From Plumapathes pennacea (Eukaryota > Cnidaria > Anthozoa > Antipatharia > Myriopathidae): 64,000 nt of DNA. Positions 39,990-54,875 of the stretch are shown in pieces (position 1 is the first letter of the stretch; each line of letters begins with the position of its first letter). The DNA lies in assembly GCA_964036295.1 (NCBI GenBank), contig OZ038470.1:264001-328000 (forward strand), read 5' to 3'. The position numbers and the translations under genes were made by a program. A model generated the notes under the pieces. That model searched no databases. It worked only from the letters and a program-made list of their open reading frames with translations, and was not told the origin of the DNA.

Positions 39990-40105
39990 GGTCCAATCAA
40001 CTTTCAGCTGAATGAACAAATGCCAAGTTTTCCTTACTGTATGATACATCGCAAAATGATAAGAGAAATTGAAGTTGATCACTCTTGGGTTTGAAGAGGT
40101 TAGTG
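39990..40105 (-). mobile_element. TTAA-ended MITE, fragment copy 4 (reverse)
   Basis: On the minus strand the order is ACCCAAGAGTGATCAACTTC, then ATTTCTC, GTATCATACAGTAAGGAAAA, and then a decayed right half. This matches copy 2 in P4H intron 3 most closely. Confidence 0.55.
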
Positions 40106-40734
40106 ATTTTAGAATAGTTCTCTGCCTGTCCAAGGATAGAAGAGAGTGGGAGACAAGGGAAAATTGCTGAAAATAGTTCCCAAAGAATACACAAAGACAC
40201 CACTAGATAAATCTGTCACATGTGTGGCCTGGCTAAGTGGGTGAACCAACAGATTTTCCATGCTCATTTTAATGGAAAACTACAAAAGTGAATGCCTGAG
40301 AGCTTTGAGACATAAAATATATGAATGGGTACTTATGAAGGGAAAAGGTTTATATTTCAAGTAAAGAATAAAATGTTTGAGTTTTGATTAATAGATAGAA
40401 CCATGGGTCACTGTGAAAATCTGACACTGGTTTATTTGATAATAAATTTTTATCCAGAATGAGGACTATGATGACCTTGTTGGCTTCTATTGCAGCTTAC
40501 CCCCTCCCCCCCCCACCCCCACCCATCCCCCATCCCCCCACAAGAGAGTGATATGAAGCAAATTTCTACTTTCAATATCCAGTCAGCTGTATATAGTTCA
40601 GTGTGGTGAAATTGGCAGGTGATCTGTTGCTTAGTTTAAGAATGATCAGAGATAAACTACTTCTCACATTTCATCAAAAGCAGTTTGGGAGAGTTAGGTG
40701 ATCTTTTGCTTAAGTTCAAACTGGTCACATTGTC

Positions 40735-40769
40735 AATTCTCCCAACACTACTGGCTGGTTGGGAGAATT
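40735..40769. repeat. Perfect 12-bp inverted repeat with 11-base loop
   Basis: AATTCTCCCAAC (40735-40746) is followed after 11 bases by its exact complement (40758-40769). It is the second half of an approximately 80-bp degenerate tandem pair whose copies begin with AGGTGATCTGTTGCTTA (about 40617) and AGGTGATCTTTTGCTTA (about 40697). It is probably part of another MITE relic. Confidence 0.7.
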
Positions 40770-43700
40770 AAGACATAGTAAAGGAGTTTTATAATTTTTG
40801 CTCCAGTAATAGAGTTCCAAAGTGTGACGTCATCATTTGCAAACTTTCCATTCGAACCTCTAAACCACATCGTGTGATATACACATCTGCTGCAAGAACG
40901 TGTTCAAAATTAAAAATCGCTGGCCCTAATGAAAGCAGGGATACAGAAGTTTAAAGTTCCACCCATACTGAACTCTTTTATTTAGCCAAAGAGACCGACA
41001 CCAAATAAGAGGGTTTAAAGTGGGGCTATCTGAAACTTCAAACGCCCATATCTCAGCTGTTCAATGCCGTAAAGAGCTAATTTTTGCGTATGTGAACTTT
41101 TTTCAGATGGGCTATTCCAAAGATTTGGATCCATTATTTCAGCATCATCACTTTTACACTCCATGCCACTTACAAATATATATATTTGCAACTGCGGATA
41201 ACCGTGAAAGTAGCTTATTACTATGGTGACTGGTCTGTCTTTACATAAGAAGTCAAATGCCTGGTTTGGTTTTGATTTACTAATTGGAAATGTCGCCCCT
41301 TTCGCTTTCAGTGTTAGTCCTGCCCGCCATTGTTAGACATAGTTTGCTGAGGGGACGAATGTCACATAGATTACCAAAGACGTATTACACCTTCATTTGT
41401 TTCGGAAACAAGCTCTTAAAACGAGAAATTATTTTCTATTACAAAGTATGTCACAGCTTCTGTAACTCTCACGAGAATTTCGCAGAAGATATTTTCAGGT
41501 TCTGACGTCACCGGGCCACTTGATGATAAAACTTGGTGGGCAGAGTGGAAAACTGGCTTCCCTGGTCCTAGTACAATTATGTAGAAACAAAACCAAGCTC
41601 ATCAGAGAGATTTAGTTAACATGCACTCGTTTATACGGGCGGTAAAAGTATTATTTGCTATAGCGCATGATTGTGATAGTGGTTTGTTGGGCAACTATTT
41701 GTGTAAACTACAGTGAACAGAGGTAGGCTCTTAGATTATATACTTCCAACTAGTTAGTACTAATACTGGGTTCTTGTTAATAGATCACACCCTTTATTCT
41801 TACTATTTTCATGTAGAACTGTTTGCCGCACACACTGAATAACCTGAGTACAATGAAAAAACCGCCGCAACGTAAACGGGTTGTTAAACTGAGTGACGTC
41901 AATTGCTGAAGTGTTATTTATCTCTTATTGTCTCTTACTATTTGTTAAAATAAAAATAGAACACCTTGGACACAACCCCACTAAAGCTAACGATACAGTT
42001 TTATAAATACTAACGTCTGTTTTTGTGATTTCTGCTGAATTGTATGCTTTCTGAGTCGTTTCGGAGTTCTTGGACCAGTTCGAGAAAGTTCCGAAACAAT
42101 CCTTGTTCAAAACCAAAATAAACACTCAGCTGAATTTGTTTCCCAAGTAGAACACGAGGTGTAGTTACCACAAGGGTCACTTCATGTGAACTATTAGCTC
42201 AGCCAGCATTACGCGACACGGACAAAACAGTCTAGAGGGCCCCCAGGCAATTTCCGCAAAAATTAACTCCATACTTTAATGGCTATCGTGTTGCACGCAA
42301 TCATGCCACCACCAAACGAATAGAAACGGATAAAACTCCCACACCCGTCTTATGCAATGCACTGCATCAGACGTGGTATCCAGTGTGTGGGTTTCCTTGG
42401 TCGAATCTGGGCCTGAGACGTCTTATCTAGATATTTCGTGCGTCCGACTTCCCATATGACCACAGTGGAATTTAATGAGTTATTAAGCTCTCGTTAACAA
42501 GACGACTATTTCCGTCTTACGCGAGTGATCGTTTTGGGTGGTCGCCTTGTCACAGTCCATTAATGTTCATTCGACAGTGAAGCGCCTCGATGTTATTTAG
42601 AACAATGGTCTAATCTATATAACGCTCGCAAATTTACCTTTCCGTGTGAACCTGGAACTAACACTTATGGCGTTGCGTTGCCCTGTAAAACGCCAACTGC
42701 TGCCGAGTGTTTACCAAATTTGTGTATGTCCAGTAATGTGTAAGTGCAACCTGACTTTCAGAACACAAGTTTAGAAACTTCAAAATGAGTTTTTCGGCCA
42801 AATAATTGCGTTTTGAAGCTGTTTAAAACCGGTGGAGTTTATTCGATTTGGGACGCACAGATCGGGAACCCAAGAGATCTGTTCATTATTGTATGCGGTT
42901 ACGCAACGGTTATATATCTGTTCCTTTGACGACAAAGTCTCGCTTTGTAAAGCGCCGATGGCAATGATACTACAAGTCACGAAAGACAGAGCTTTCGAGA
43001 AGCACTGTCGAGTTCATGGTCCAGTACTGCTTATCAGCTTGTATCAATGTTTGCCTTACGTAAGCACATTTATACCAAAGTTGTTTTATCCTTGTATTGG
43101 ACAAAATATGCTCGTTAATGTACATTTATACAACAACATCAGTGGTTAAACGAAGCATGGGCAACATTTAAAATGGAAACAGCGCGTTGTGTGCAAAAAA
43201 CGTTCACTTGACTACTTCTTAATATGGCAGCCCGATGTTCTGATTATTGCGATAAGCACCGTACGAAAGGGACCTTAAAAAAAGACACGAAAGAAAGGCG
43301 AAAATGCCACAATCCGGGTCTGGTGGACTAAAAGTGATTAAGCCTTTTTTTTTTTTTTTCAATGTTATTACAATGATATTTTATTATTATAGCACAAGTG
43401 AAGTCCTGACTACTGGATTGTCCAAAGCACGCGTTGACGTTCTCTCGCAAAGTACAAAAGACTTATGTGTGTCGTATTTTTCTTTGGCGACAGAATGCGC
43501 AGTACATCTTGCTTGAAGGTGTGTACTACGTCACAACATGTTTCTATGGTGCGCCCAGCAGCGACCTCCTTGAATAGTAATAAATTATAGTGCCAAATTC
43601 TTTGGGGCGCTGAATATGCGTGTTCTCATTCATTCTCCTACAGTGTACACTTTTCCGTAAGTGATACAAGACTAAGATAAAATATGAGAGGCTTATGTAC

Positions 43701-46700
43701 CAGGGAAATTAACAGGGATGCGTGACGTGAAGAGCTAGCTGGAAAACTTTGGAAACTACAGATGAAAATAATTTAGAAGCATCCTTTTGTACAGTAATTG
43801 CAGCTATAGGCTTTATCCCATTTTCTTCTCAAGCAGTGAAATTATTTCGTTTTCTTTTCTTAGATTGACTGTTCAAGCGGTAACAATAAACGAGTAGAGA
43901 ATATAAGGTGTTGCGTGCAGGAGCATTATATCCATGTATCAACAACAAGAAGGGTTCTTTTCGTTTCCGTTTTATTGGCTCATTTAGATTTCCTATTACT
44001 GAAACCACTCGAGAGTTGTCAGCTATAAATCAACGAAGATCAACGAATAAATCAGCGTTCTTGGTGCGACTGTAATTTCCTGTGTGCGACATTCCAACCT
44101 CATCACCGGTCCGTGTTATTTATGTTTTTCTGGTCCATGGATGGTGATTATTCGGCCATAAGGCTGGTCAACGGCCCACATAATCACACTGACTTTAAAG
44201 AGTTACAGAAGCAAGCGTTGCGATTCGCCAGGGTAGCATATACCCCCAAATGGATCTAATATCGGCTTCAATTGTTTGTAAAGTCATTGAAGGAGGACAA
44301 GATAAAGACTGGAATGTATAAATCACGAGCCAGACAGTATCTGCTGCTAACCACGAATTAAGGAGACTGTTTGAAATGTCACGAATTTATCAGCCGTTGT
44401 TTGCAAGAATGTGCTTAGGTTTCACTAAATTGCTTAGATTCCTTTAGTGGCCGGCCTAGGTTTTTGAGTTCTGACACTGGATCCTGAGAGAAAGCGAGTA
44501 GTAAATTATCTATGGTAGAAAGACATATATTTCCCCTTCACAGCTAAGTGCTTCCACCCACAAGTTTAACTCAAATTTATGTCTTTGACAGACAGTATCC
44601 TTAATAATTCTCCCGTCATCTATAAAGTCACTCGTATACTGTCTTGAGTGAACAGGATGTCAGTTTATATCGATTATTCGGTTAAGTTTGTGCGATCTAT
44701 AGTTTACTTGAACAACCTTCCTGAACCACCGCAAGTGATCCAAAGGTACAAAATGCTTTCTAATATAAATATTTCCTCTTTGGGCGCAACGCTGGAGAAA
44801 CGTTTTCCTCTATGTCTGTTGAAGATTCCGAATAAAATTGTGAAACGAGTTTGTCAACAGAACCGATCCCAAAGTCCCACAGCTCAATATTAGCGCCAAG
44901 TACTAATCACTTTGGGCCGTCAACACGGAAAGTTACCAGGGACAGTAGGCCGCACGACTGGACTGTAAACCGCCACAGTCAAAGAATTTCCATTCAAAGG
45001 ACTTCATACTTCGTTTGAATACACAACATGACTGCTTTTCACAGGCAATTATTGAGTATCTTCATTTCGCTAAACTTGAATTTTTTGGGACAGGATTTGC
45101 CTTGTGTATATTGTTACTGTGGTGTCATATTTAGTTTTTATTGTAAATACTATGTTGTTACAGGAGTTATAGAAAAAAGAAAACGTATTATTCAAGATGA
45201 TAGCAATTGTATTGACCGACACGAGAAGGCTGTTCATGAAATCCGCCGTGGTTGTGAAGTTGCACGGTTGTTGAAGCCGTAATATTATGGAGGAACGCTA
45301 AACTCACGCTACAAGTCCGGCATATTCTGATATATAACACAAGCTTTCTAACAATTTAAGTCATGCTCGAGAGACAATAAGAATAATACAACGAGAATGA
45401 GCCATGTAAAGAAACTCGACATTCTTTACTGCGTTCAAGATTTATGAGGTTAAATTTAGGTCCAACTTTCCTTACTGAAAACGCTGGGAAAAGTATAACA
45501 AAACTAAATTATTGCACTTAGGTTTTAAAATGGGGGTCTCGGTTTACAATTCCTAGTTGTTTGGCATGATTGTACCAAGTACATTAATCAGTTTTAAGCC
45601 TGAACAACTGACTCTATTTCCTAAATGGGACGATGCGTTCTTTTAAAAACCGACTTACAATTTCCGCAAGTCATTCGCACAAATAACTGACTCATAAGGA
45701 GCAGTATTATTTGGGTTTGACTTCTGATGAACACATGTCTGTAGAGATTCTACCAGGTGTCGAAAGTATTGCTTCGCCACAACAATGGACTAAGCACGTG
45801 GTGTCAGGCTTCACTCAGAAAAAACTTGCGATTCAAGAAACATCTAGTTTTGTGGTTTAATACTTAGCGTAGTTCGATCACACGAAAGCTGAAAAGTCAG
45901 TCAATGTTTCCGGAAGCAAGTTAATTTCAATCCCAATTAGTGGTAGTAATGATAGAGTTATATTTTTGTTTATACTTGCTTCTCATAAGCCACATCATAA
46001 GAGGGACAAAAACAATAAATTGCAAAGGTCAGTCTTGTTTTAATCATGGAAAACAGAAATATAGTCTCAAACTATCGTTGCAGAGATTCAGATTCAAATC
46101 TTTGCCACGCTTCACCGCGAAAGTAACAGTCGTAATGTAACGATGTGAGTTATTGAGATTGGTGGCATGAATTCCCAAGCCGAACTAAAGTAAACCAAGT
46201 TTAGGAATATAGAGAAAAACTAATTAAAATTAAAACCATGACTTCAAAGAAAATCTTGTACCTCCTTGGAACTAGATAAGCAAACTAACAGAAATTGTAA
46301 ATGGTAGGACAATAAGCGGAACTACTATTCTGGCGAGGTTGTCATGGGGACAATTAATTTTGTGGGTGTTTGGTTGATTTACGGCTGCACACATGTAGCC
46401 AGTCTTCAGGTGTTCCGTACCAATGAACAGAAAGGAGACAAGGAGGAAGAGGATTATAAAGAAGTCATCAATTACGCACAAATTGATGCCATTGAACTTT
46501 GAAATTATTAAACGCGAGAGTTTATCGCGGGGGCTGCCCAATTTTTTTTGTCCGATACGCGGTATAACCAAGAGATACACTACACCTGTCTTATAGACTG
46601 CTTTATATCCTCTAATGCTTACAGGGCATCAATTAAAGTGGGGGGAAAATGTGTTTTCTTTGACGTAAACATTCAGATACTTAGATACTTAGTTTTGAGG

Positions 46701-49700
46701 AAAAGAAGCAGTTGTCTTGAAGCCGGGCCATCAACTACCATAGCGAATTTCGGTACAAGATCGATAAAAGAAAAATACGTGAAAACATTTCTGCTTTTGA
46801 TATTGCAGAGTCTGTGTCAACTACAATCGCCAGGAATATTGTTAAAAGACCCCCGTATATTGCATCAAATCTCTCTCATCTAGCCGGGTGGAGTGAAAGA
46901 AAGAGCAGAAACACTTACACAATGAGTTGTTCTACTTAAATTGAAACACTTGCAAATATTAGAGATTCTTGTAGAGAAGGAAAATATTGCAGCGCATGCT
47001 TTCGTAAACCGACTTTGTTCCATAACCATGCCGTATCTTCTGCCGTCGTCGGCACTGGGGTGTTGACGCCCTAATGGAATGGTTGGCTTCCAGCGAAATT
47101 CATTCCTAGTTTTCCTGTTTGTCTTCGAACTGCGTGTAAGGGGTCAGATTGGAATGTCTTGCTCCAATATTGGCCGGTCTCTGGCGGAGCTGACTCATTC
47201 ACACAACTAACGTCAGAGGAAACTCTACATATGTGATATAGACGAGCTGTGGTTGGAAACATGGATTTATCTAACGCTATCGAGATAATAAACTCAAAAG
47301 GGGAAATTGAAACCCGGACTTACGCCTAGCTTGTGGATTTACAAAAATGTATGGATCTTTCAGTTTTGGCAGACCCGACGGAAATGTCAAACAACACAAG
47401 ATATATACGCCTTGTAACTTTATGGCTGTTGTTTGGGTGGGAGAAGCAAGTGAAAAGAGCCAGTAATAACTGTAGGATTAACGATATACTTTCAATTAAG
47501 AAAGAAAGTACCCTCTGGCTTCATGAATCAATATAAGAGTTCTCACAGAAACTGTGTTTACAATTATACCAAGCACTACACACTCACTACGTGACTCAGA
47601 CCAAATTCAAGCGCCGCTACCCGAACTGCGTCAGAAGGGAGGAAACCTATTTTTGTTGTACAAGTGGTGCTTATGCACAGCGAAGCAATATTGACGCCCT
47701 GAACGCAGTAATACCTCCTGTTTGTCTCTGCTAACTGCAAAGTGACTCAGCGAAATGAGCTCTAATCCTGGCTTGTTTTTAGCAGATCAGGAAAGCCGTA
47801 GATACACCGGAATCGCCCAACGGGACGAATCTTTCCTACGATAGCTTGAAATAAAACTGATATCGATATAAATGACTGGAATACATTTATTTATTAAGGC
47901 TTTCTGATTATCCTTCTTTCATTTTTCGAGTTTTTTGTATAAGGTGCATGTGATGGCGTTAGTGAAACTGGCAAATACCAGTTCTCACGCAAATAGATGG
48001 CTACCGACATAACTCAATCCGAGATATAACACTGTTTCGGCTAAAATTGCTAACACCCGGAAGGTGAACAACTGAATGCCTTATTTCGAACAAAACTAAT
48101 ACTTTACGTTAGTGTATTAATTTATCTAAATTGTTCAACCAATTAATATAGCATATTCAAACGACTCCGAATAAAGATTTTAGATTCTCTAGTGCGACGC
48201 AAGTGACTTCTTTTTTTCTCACACTTCTTTCTCATGAATTCTATAAAGTACTTGGCAGAACAATCATATATAAATAATGATTTTACAGTGAACCAAAGCA
48301 AAGAGTATTTGCTTTGCAGCGCGTACCGCCGGCGAAATTTAACTTGAACCTTCGGTAATATCTTTGAGACTTCAAGTGCGAACCACAAATGCAAATGAGC
48401 GACAACCGCTGCATGTAAGTGTTTATGACAGAAAACCCACACGGCATCTGCCGCTACAAAGGTCAGGAGTACAGAATTTTCTTGTAACGCGATCCTTGCC
48501 AACATCGACCTCGGTGCGGTCGCTATCTGCCAGAACGCGAGCATTTCTCAGTATCGTTAGCGGTCAGGTCCGTTTGTCGTTTCAAACTCTCTCTCTCACT
48601 GAATCGCAACAATATCTGTGTATTTACGCAACTCATAACACAAGTCTATGAATTATATTGATAGTTAATCAAGTTAATGATCACAGATTGGTCATTAAAA
48701 GAGCTGGTTAGACTGTATGTTGGTCGTTTCTATCTAGCCTTTCATTGATCCTTTATTTATGAGTGATGAGCTCTCGAGGGGGGTGTAACACGGACAGATC
48801 AAAGCTCTATAAAAGACATCCAAGTTTACAGTAGATATTAGCCGTGACAGCGACAGCGACAGCAAGTTTGTAACTTTGCTGGGGAAATAGAGAAGGTAAG
48901 AACAATAAAAATAAGCATAGATAGGCTGTTGTAATTCCAATCAATTCAAGGAAATAAGTTGTCGTGAACAATTTGTTTCGACTCCTTTTTTTTACGTTTT
49001 CAGTTTACGATTGAAAGTTAAAACTACCTCACAAACTAGTAGTGCCTGTAGTGTAGTTTTATGCTTTGCATTGTAGTCACAAAAAAATTAACTAGCCTCA
49101 GTGTATTCTACTCAGTTCGCTGTATTTCACAATTCTGAAAACAAACAGAATGTTCAATAGTTTTAGGTAATGTGAATATAGCTTCTTTCAAATAGCAACC
49201 AATTTAAAATCATTAAAATCATTACTTCGCTCGGGTGCTTCGCAGCAGGCGATAAATAACGGTATTGAAACCCACGTATTTCTATTAGACTTTGCCTGAC
49301 TTTTATTATTATTGCATTCGTCAGTGCTAATTATCGTCGCTCGGCGAGTTGTTTTTTTTCCTCGTCTGTTCATGCTCCTAAAATAGTTTTGTTTATGAAA
49401 CAGTCACACGGAAAAAAAAGCGAGACTGGTGTATCGCACAAATCGACTCGAGTTGAGGTCAACTAATTGCTAATGGGGTCAACAAATTAAGTTTCTAATC
49501 CTCACGGAATGTAAGTTCCACCTGGTTGACAACAGAGCGTCTGCTTCCCCTTCGTCTTTTCCATGGCGTGTTTTTCTCTCTTATTCAGCTACAAACCATA
49601 GTTAGTGATCGCTCAGGGAATGATCTGGTCCAGTAGACGTAACTCCTTACTTTCGACTTGTTCGCGTGCCTTCTCGCTGATAGCGCACCTCTTAAATTGC

Positions 49701-52280
49701 TGTGGGCGTGATCTTTAGATTAAGTAGATAAGTCACCAAGCTATAAATCGACGAAATAGGTACCGTTAGATAGAAAAATACCGCCAACTCGACTTCAAAG
49801 TAGTTAAATGTGGTTCTAATTAGACACTGATTATTTCTACATCTGTTAATTCGTCAGGAATTGATGTTTAAGGCTTGCGTGATGTCGGTTGGTTCAGCAT
49901 TTTGACCTCTTTATGAATAAAGAAATTATTTCGTTTAGACCGGTCTTGACTGGCGTACACGTGACAGTTATTCTATTAGAATCATCGATAAGGCTATTTA
50001 TATTCTTGACATCTGAAGGGAGTCATTCACATAAATAACCCCTTCTCAATTATGTTATGATACTTTCACTGGCATCAGCTGCAAGTCGATTGTAAGTAAG
50101 TGTCTTTACAACTATTACTTTAATACGGAACACTATTTCTGTTTGGAGTTGGCGACCAGGAGTTGAATCTAATTAATAAGCTTTTCTTTCTGATTCAACG
50201 CAATTACGTGTAATTTAATGTTCGAAATCTCTGAGCCGGGTGATGGTGAACTAACCCGCCTACCAAACGAACGCAACGAATCAAAATCACCTGACTTAAT
50301 GGACAGTAATTTCCACTCCGATTTATGTAGTCTTCCACATGTCTCTAATCGCCAAATTCTATACTTATTTAATCTATTGGAAGGCTTTCCAACGGGTACA
50401 AAAAGTAGGTATTTGTGTCCTAATGGCCGGGGCGTAAATGTAGGCACATTCTGATCCACCTTTTATTTACCCCTGGGAGTAATTACGAGTGAAGGTCTTG
50501 TTCGACTCCGTTACAAAACAGAGCGTGTATTGTGCTTTATTGGGACATATTGGAGGCCCCGGTGGGAGACAAGCGAAAGATACTGGTCATGTAAAGTGGA
50601 GTGAATGCATTGGATCACAAAGACTTTTGTCCGTAAACATTACGGCCTTTTGTGCGCGGACAAAGCCAGTGATCATCCATAGGGTGTGTTGAAAGGTATA
50701 ATCTATTCTGTAAATCGGCCGGACATATCCATTATCTGCTATCATTTACATATGACAGCAAATACAATTAGCCGCGTTACAAGTGGTAGTTAGTTGTAAT
50801 AGAACGGTTCGATATTGTTCTAGATATTTTGTCTAACACTCGTTTTGTTTGTTTAGTCAATTGTTTCAAAGCAAACCCCCAGTGCTGGGCACCTTTTATC
50901 AACACGCCCCCGGTAAAACACAGACCATTGTCACAAGAGTAAGAGCGAGAGCTCGCGACTCCATTCCGCCAGCCCTCGCCTCACGAGTAACAGTCCCGAG
51001 CCTTAGAACCAATCCGGCACGGACTTCGCTCTCAGGTGAGTAACGGACCTTGAAGTTCTTTAACTATGTCGCTGTTAGCAAGGCAAAGTGAAAAAGCAGG
51101 GGGGATAGCTATTCTATTGTACTTTATAGTCTTATTCGGCAGCTATTCTTGGCTCAGGTTATTTTACGCCGTTTCAAAATTAGCTACCAACAGTTTCCGT
51201 TCTCTCGTAGTGGCCTACAGCGCGTTCTTGTATTATTTAGTCAAGCGACATGGCACGTTAGTTTACCTGTAAGTTATAAGTGTGTAAACAAAGCCTCGTG
51301 GAAGAAACATAAGGCAGCCAAGCAAGCAGCGCTCAGAAGAAAGGGAGCGAGGGAACGCCAACTGGAATATATGCGCATCTGTACAGCCCACGCACCATGG
51401 CGAGCGCGAAGTTTTGAAGCGAAACCGTTCCCCGCCCATAACGCGTGCTTTAATTGTCTCGCTCGCAGTTCGCTCAAAGAATCTCGTCTCATTGAACTAC
51501 AGCGTTCCTGGAAGTCCTTTAATATATAAAACCACCCTTAGTGCTGCGATATTCGAGCCTAAACTGTCGGGTTCTTTCGGGAAGCCGTGCCAGTACAGTT
51601 TGCAATGACATAGTCTCCATTGTTCAACACTTTAGAATATACTTATGCCCTTGGGCAAAGTATGACCGTGACAGATTGCCCTTGAACTCGTGCTCAGCAA
51701 GCCTCGAAGGCCAAAGAAAATAAATATATATTTCACAGTGTAAAAGACACTATTCTCTGTTACGTTTTATACGACACAAAATACGAAAATACCTCGATCC
51801 TTTGGTGCTCAAACACTTGACTCCGTATATCTTAAATCAGGATCGTTTGAAAGACGCGGGATTTGTCATATCATAAGAGTAGTCCTTTGCAAGAAGATAA
51901 CGACTATTGCAGGCTAGTGGCGCTTTTTCTACGTTGCTGACTTACATGAATCATTAATGCCATATAAAAATCAGAAATGTCCAAGAAACTGTATGGAGCG
52001 TTCCTGTGATTTGTACAGATTTATGTACATGAAGTTTTGTAGGTAAAACGTTATACTGCTGCCTGATAAGTTAAATTTACTAGGCATAATGTTGTGTTTG
52101 TAAAACGACACAACATTCCTGTTTGTGATCGAGATTGAAGAACATGACAAAGCTGAATCTTATATTTTTCCAAGTAAATTAGAATCTGTGTATTAATATT
52201 GTAAATCTAAAATGGTTCCGTGATACTGATCATTTTCCTCCCGTACTAAAACGGAATCAAACTCTGTGGGCACCTCTTAC

Positions 52281-52340
52281 AAAAAAAGAAGAAGAAGAAG
52301 AAGAAGAAGAAGAAGAAGAAGAAGAAGAAGAAGAAGAAGC
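52281..52340 (+). repeat. (GAA)n microsatellite
   Basis: About 17-18 uninterrupted GAA/AAG units follow an A run. A purine-only tract of this kind can form triplex DNA. Confidence 0.97.
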
Positions 52341-54875
52341 TTGATCCGAAATCGTATGGAAGCCTTGTTATCAGTGCTGTAAGATTTAATCTTGAAGACA
52401 GAAAAATGTATATATATTTTTTGGCTCTAAAATTGACTCGAACGTTCTAGATAGCGAACCGTCTGGCGATACTTCTTTCGCTGTTCAATTTCTTCGCCAG
52501 TTGGTACGATTTGTCAACTCGTGGCACTTTTATATTATCGTTATAACTCTCGTGGTTGTTACCACCGTAAATCTTTCCTTTTAATAAATCATTGTGAACT
52601 TTTGGATCCAACTGAATGAAAGGCGTAAATGGAGTTGATGCCGTCATTACTAACAAAATAGTCTCGTGTTTGTGATTGTGGCCTGAAGTTTCGCAGCCCA
52701 TTTGGCGACACTTTAAGCTGATAAATCGAAAACTTTCTACAAAGAAAGAGTCGTGTGAATTTCGTAAAAACAGGAAACTGATAAACCGATATCGGCTCAA
52801 GGCCTTGGAATGCGTGAATCCATCTAAAGACTATATGCAAATATTTCCTCTCTGTGGTGTCACTTTTTGTAATTAATTACTTTTCATTTCCACATGACAC
52901 ATTTGCCAAATCATTAGTGACAATTAAAAGGTGTTTATTATTTCACGATACTCGTACCTCGCCCAACCAAATTTTCTCTCATTCATGTGCTAAATAATGG
53001 CTGGCTATTCATAATAAATGCCAGGTTTAACATAAGTGTATTTTGTTGGTGAAGTTTTTAGAAAGTGCTCGACGCACTTTGTTAGAAATTGGCAAGGCGC
53101 TCCGGCAAGCCAAAACAGTCAGTAGAGAATAGTTTCTGCGAGATGAGTAAGTAACTTTGGGTTAAAAGCCAATATATAGGCTAACGTAACGCAAACAATC
53201 TGCTTATATTTGCTTTGAGTATGCAACAGGAAGGAGTAATAGCTACCTTCTGACGCACGGCTCTCTCACCGTGTGAAAACTTCCCAGGACTTCCTTGACC
53301 AAATAAACGGAAGGACTCCTTGAAGGGATTGCATTTTAAGATGGCAAAGCGCGTCATTTCTGACCGCTAATGAGACACTTTTGTTTTCGCTAGCCTGGCA
53401 TGGTATCACAAAGTTAAATCTTAAGAGTAAACAATAGTATAAACAGCGACCTCTGAGGGTAAAAGGGAGCGGCGATATAAGTGAGTCTTATTCATGTTGT
53501 TTTTCTCGTTCTTTTATGCGGTTGATTGGCTGTGTGTGTTTTTAAAAACAGTCGCCACCGTTCCTTTGCGGATTCAAGTTATTTTTAATGTTTATAACCC
53601 ATACAGCTGCGTGTGAAGCTATACTTCTTCGTTGTACAAAAATATCTGGCATTTCTTCTAATAGAAATCACTGCAAAATGAGCGAAACGCAACCTATTTC
53701 AGCTTGATGCTAAGAATACGAATCATAGATTGTTTTCACAACGAAATCAATGTGTTTATTGGAAAGCGCCGATCATTTTCAAGTTTGAGAGCAGATAGTA
53801 TCCGTGTGAAGTCAACACCCTGAAGTGTATTATATCTGACTTGATTGAAAACTGTATGTTTTTCTCGAAGTATAATCACCAAGAGATTTGGGTTTACATA
53901 ACAATCATGTATTGTTTGTGGAGACCCACGCCGATTTGAGCCGTAATTCGGTCATAAGGCGGAGAAAACTAATTAGGCCATACGCAATTAGACGTGGACC
54001 CTCGAGGCTCGCTACGAACAGTGTAGATTATAAGCAACTCCGGCGATCAAAGGACACTTTGCTCTAATTTATTGATGTTTTTTTAAAGAGCAGATAATAT
54101 TACTTGCACATGTGGGGGCGTGGACTCTGTACAATTTTATCATTGTTTACTCGAACCTTGATCCACTCGTCTCGGAAAACGATCTCAAGAAAAACCACAC
54201 AGCTATAATGCATTCGCAACAAGACAGAGCTTTCTTGTTAAGTCTAGCTGTATATAAACTCTTAAGTGTGACACTAGGTTTTTAGTATTCTTGTCCGCAG
54301 TTGAACTTATTCCCTTTATCTTCTCTTGATCAATATTTACTGAATATCATTTCGTAAACGCAAAACTCTTGTGAATCTTTTTCGCAATATTTTAGTTCCT
54401 GGCTGACATCTGTCGAGAACTCAGTTAATACTAAATGCCAAATGACAATTATCTCAAGAGCACTCGCAAAATTCTACCGCAAAACAGATTTTTCTTTATC
54501 TTAAAAAGCATTAAATACACGAATAGAAAAATAGGATTTCGCACCACTTTTGGCAGCCTAGAATCTGTACGAGAGAGCTGTGATTTGTTCTAGTTTATCA
54601 ATCCATCTGCTTCATTGTTGAGACCAGTGTTAACGACACCACAACCTCTTTGATTGACGTAGTTTCCATAGCAGCGGATAATTAGAGATAAGTTAGCCAA
54701 TGAGATCCAACAAGCCTAAAAACATAATTCTCAAAATGGGCCTTGATATAAGCTATGTTTCTAACTCTTGATGAATTCTGACACTTTGCAGAGCGGGCAC
54801 CACACCCCGGCATATAGCGTTTAATAGAGAACCCAAGTGTGAAGACAGACCACAGTGAGTCTGTCCTCCGAAGGC

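Larger units (their letters stand above)
39316..54875. other. 15.5-kb gene-free interval between SIX4/5 and SIX3/6
   Basis: No SIX1/2 gene or other recognisable coding exon is present. A search by eye for the homeobox WFKNRR core found only the two SIX genes. The interval contains a reverse TTAA-MITE copy (about 39990-40105), a foldback (40735-40769), a C-rich low-complexity patch (40500-40541), a (GAA)n tract (52281-52340) and a strong splice-donor consensus at 51035/51036 (CTCAG/GTGAGTAA) that could end a non-coding exon. An AATAAA at 40367-40372 is a distant candidate 3' end for SIX4/5. Distances and emptiness are as expected for enhancer DNA of a developmental cluster. Confidence 0.7.

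Noticed and set aside
40818-41505. Element bounded by TGACGTCA-like words (40.83 and 41.50 kb)
   Set aside because: The flanking words are short, not part of a longer inverted repeat, and no second copy was seen in the window.
51149-51529. 126-residue Arg/Lys-rich open frame between the SIX genes
   Set aside because: No family resemblance, and it overlaps equally long frames on both strands in a GC-richer patch. There is no evidence of coding selection.
54855-54875. Longer N-terminus for SIX3/6 from an upstream GTG
   Set aside because: There is no ATG in that extension. The ATG at 54876 fits the family N-terminus.
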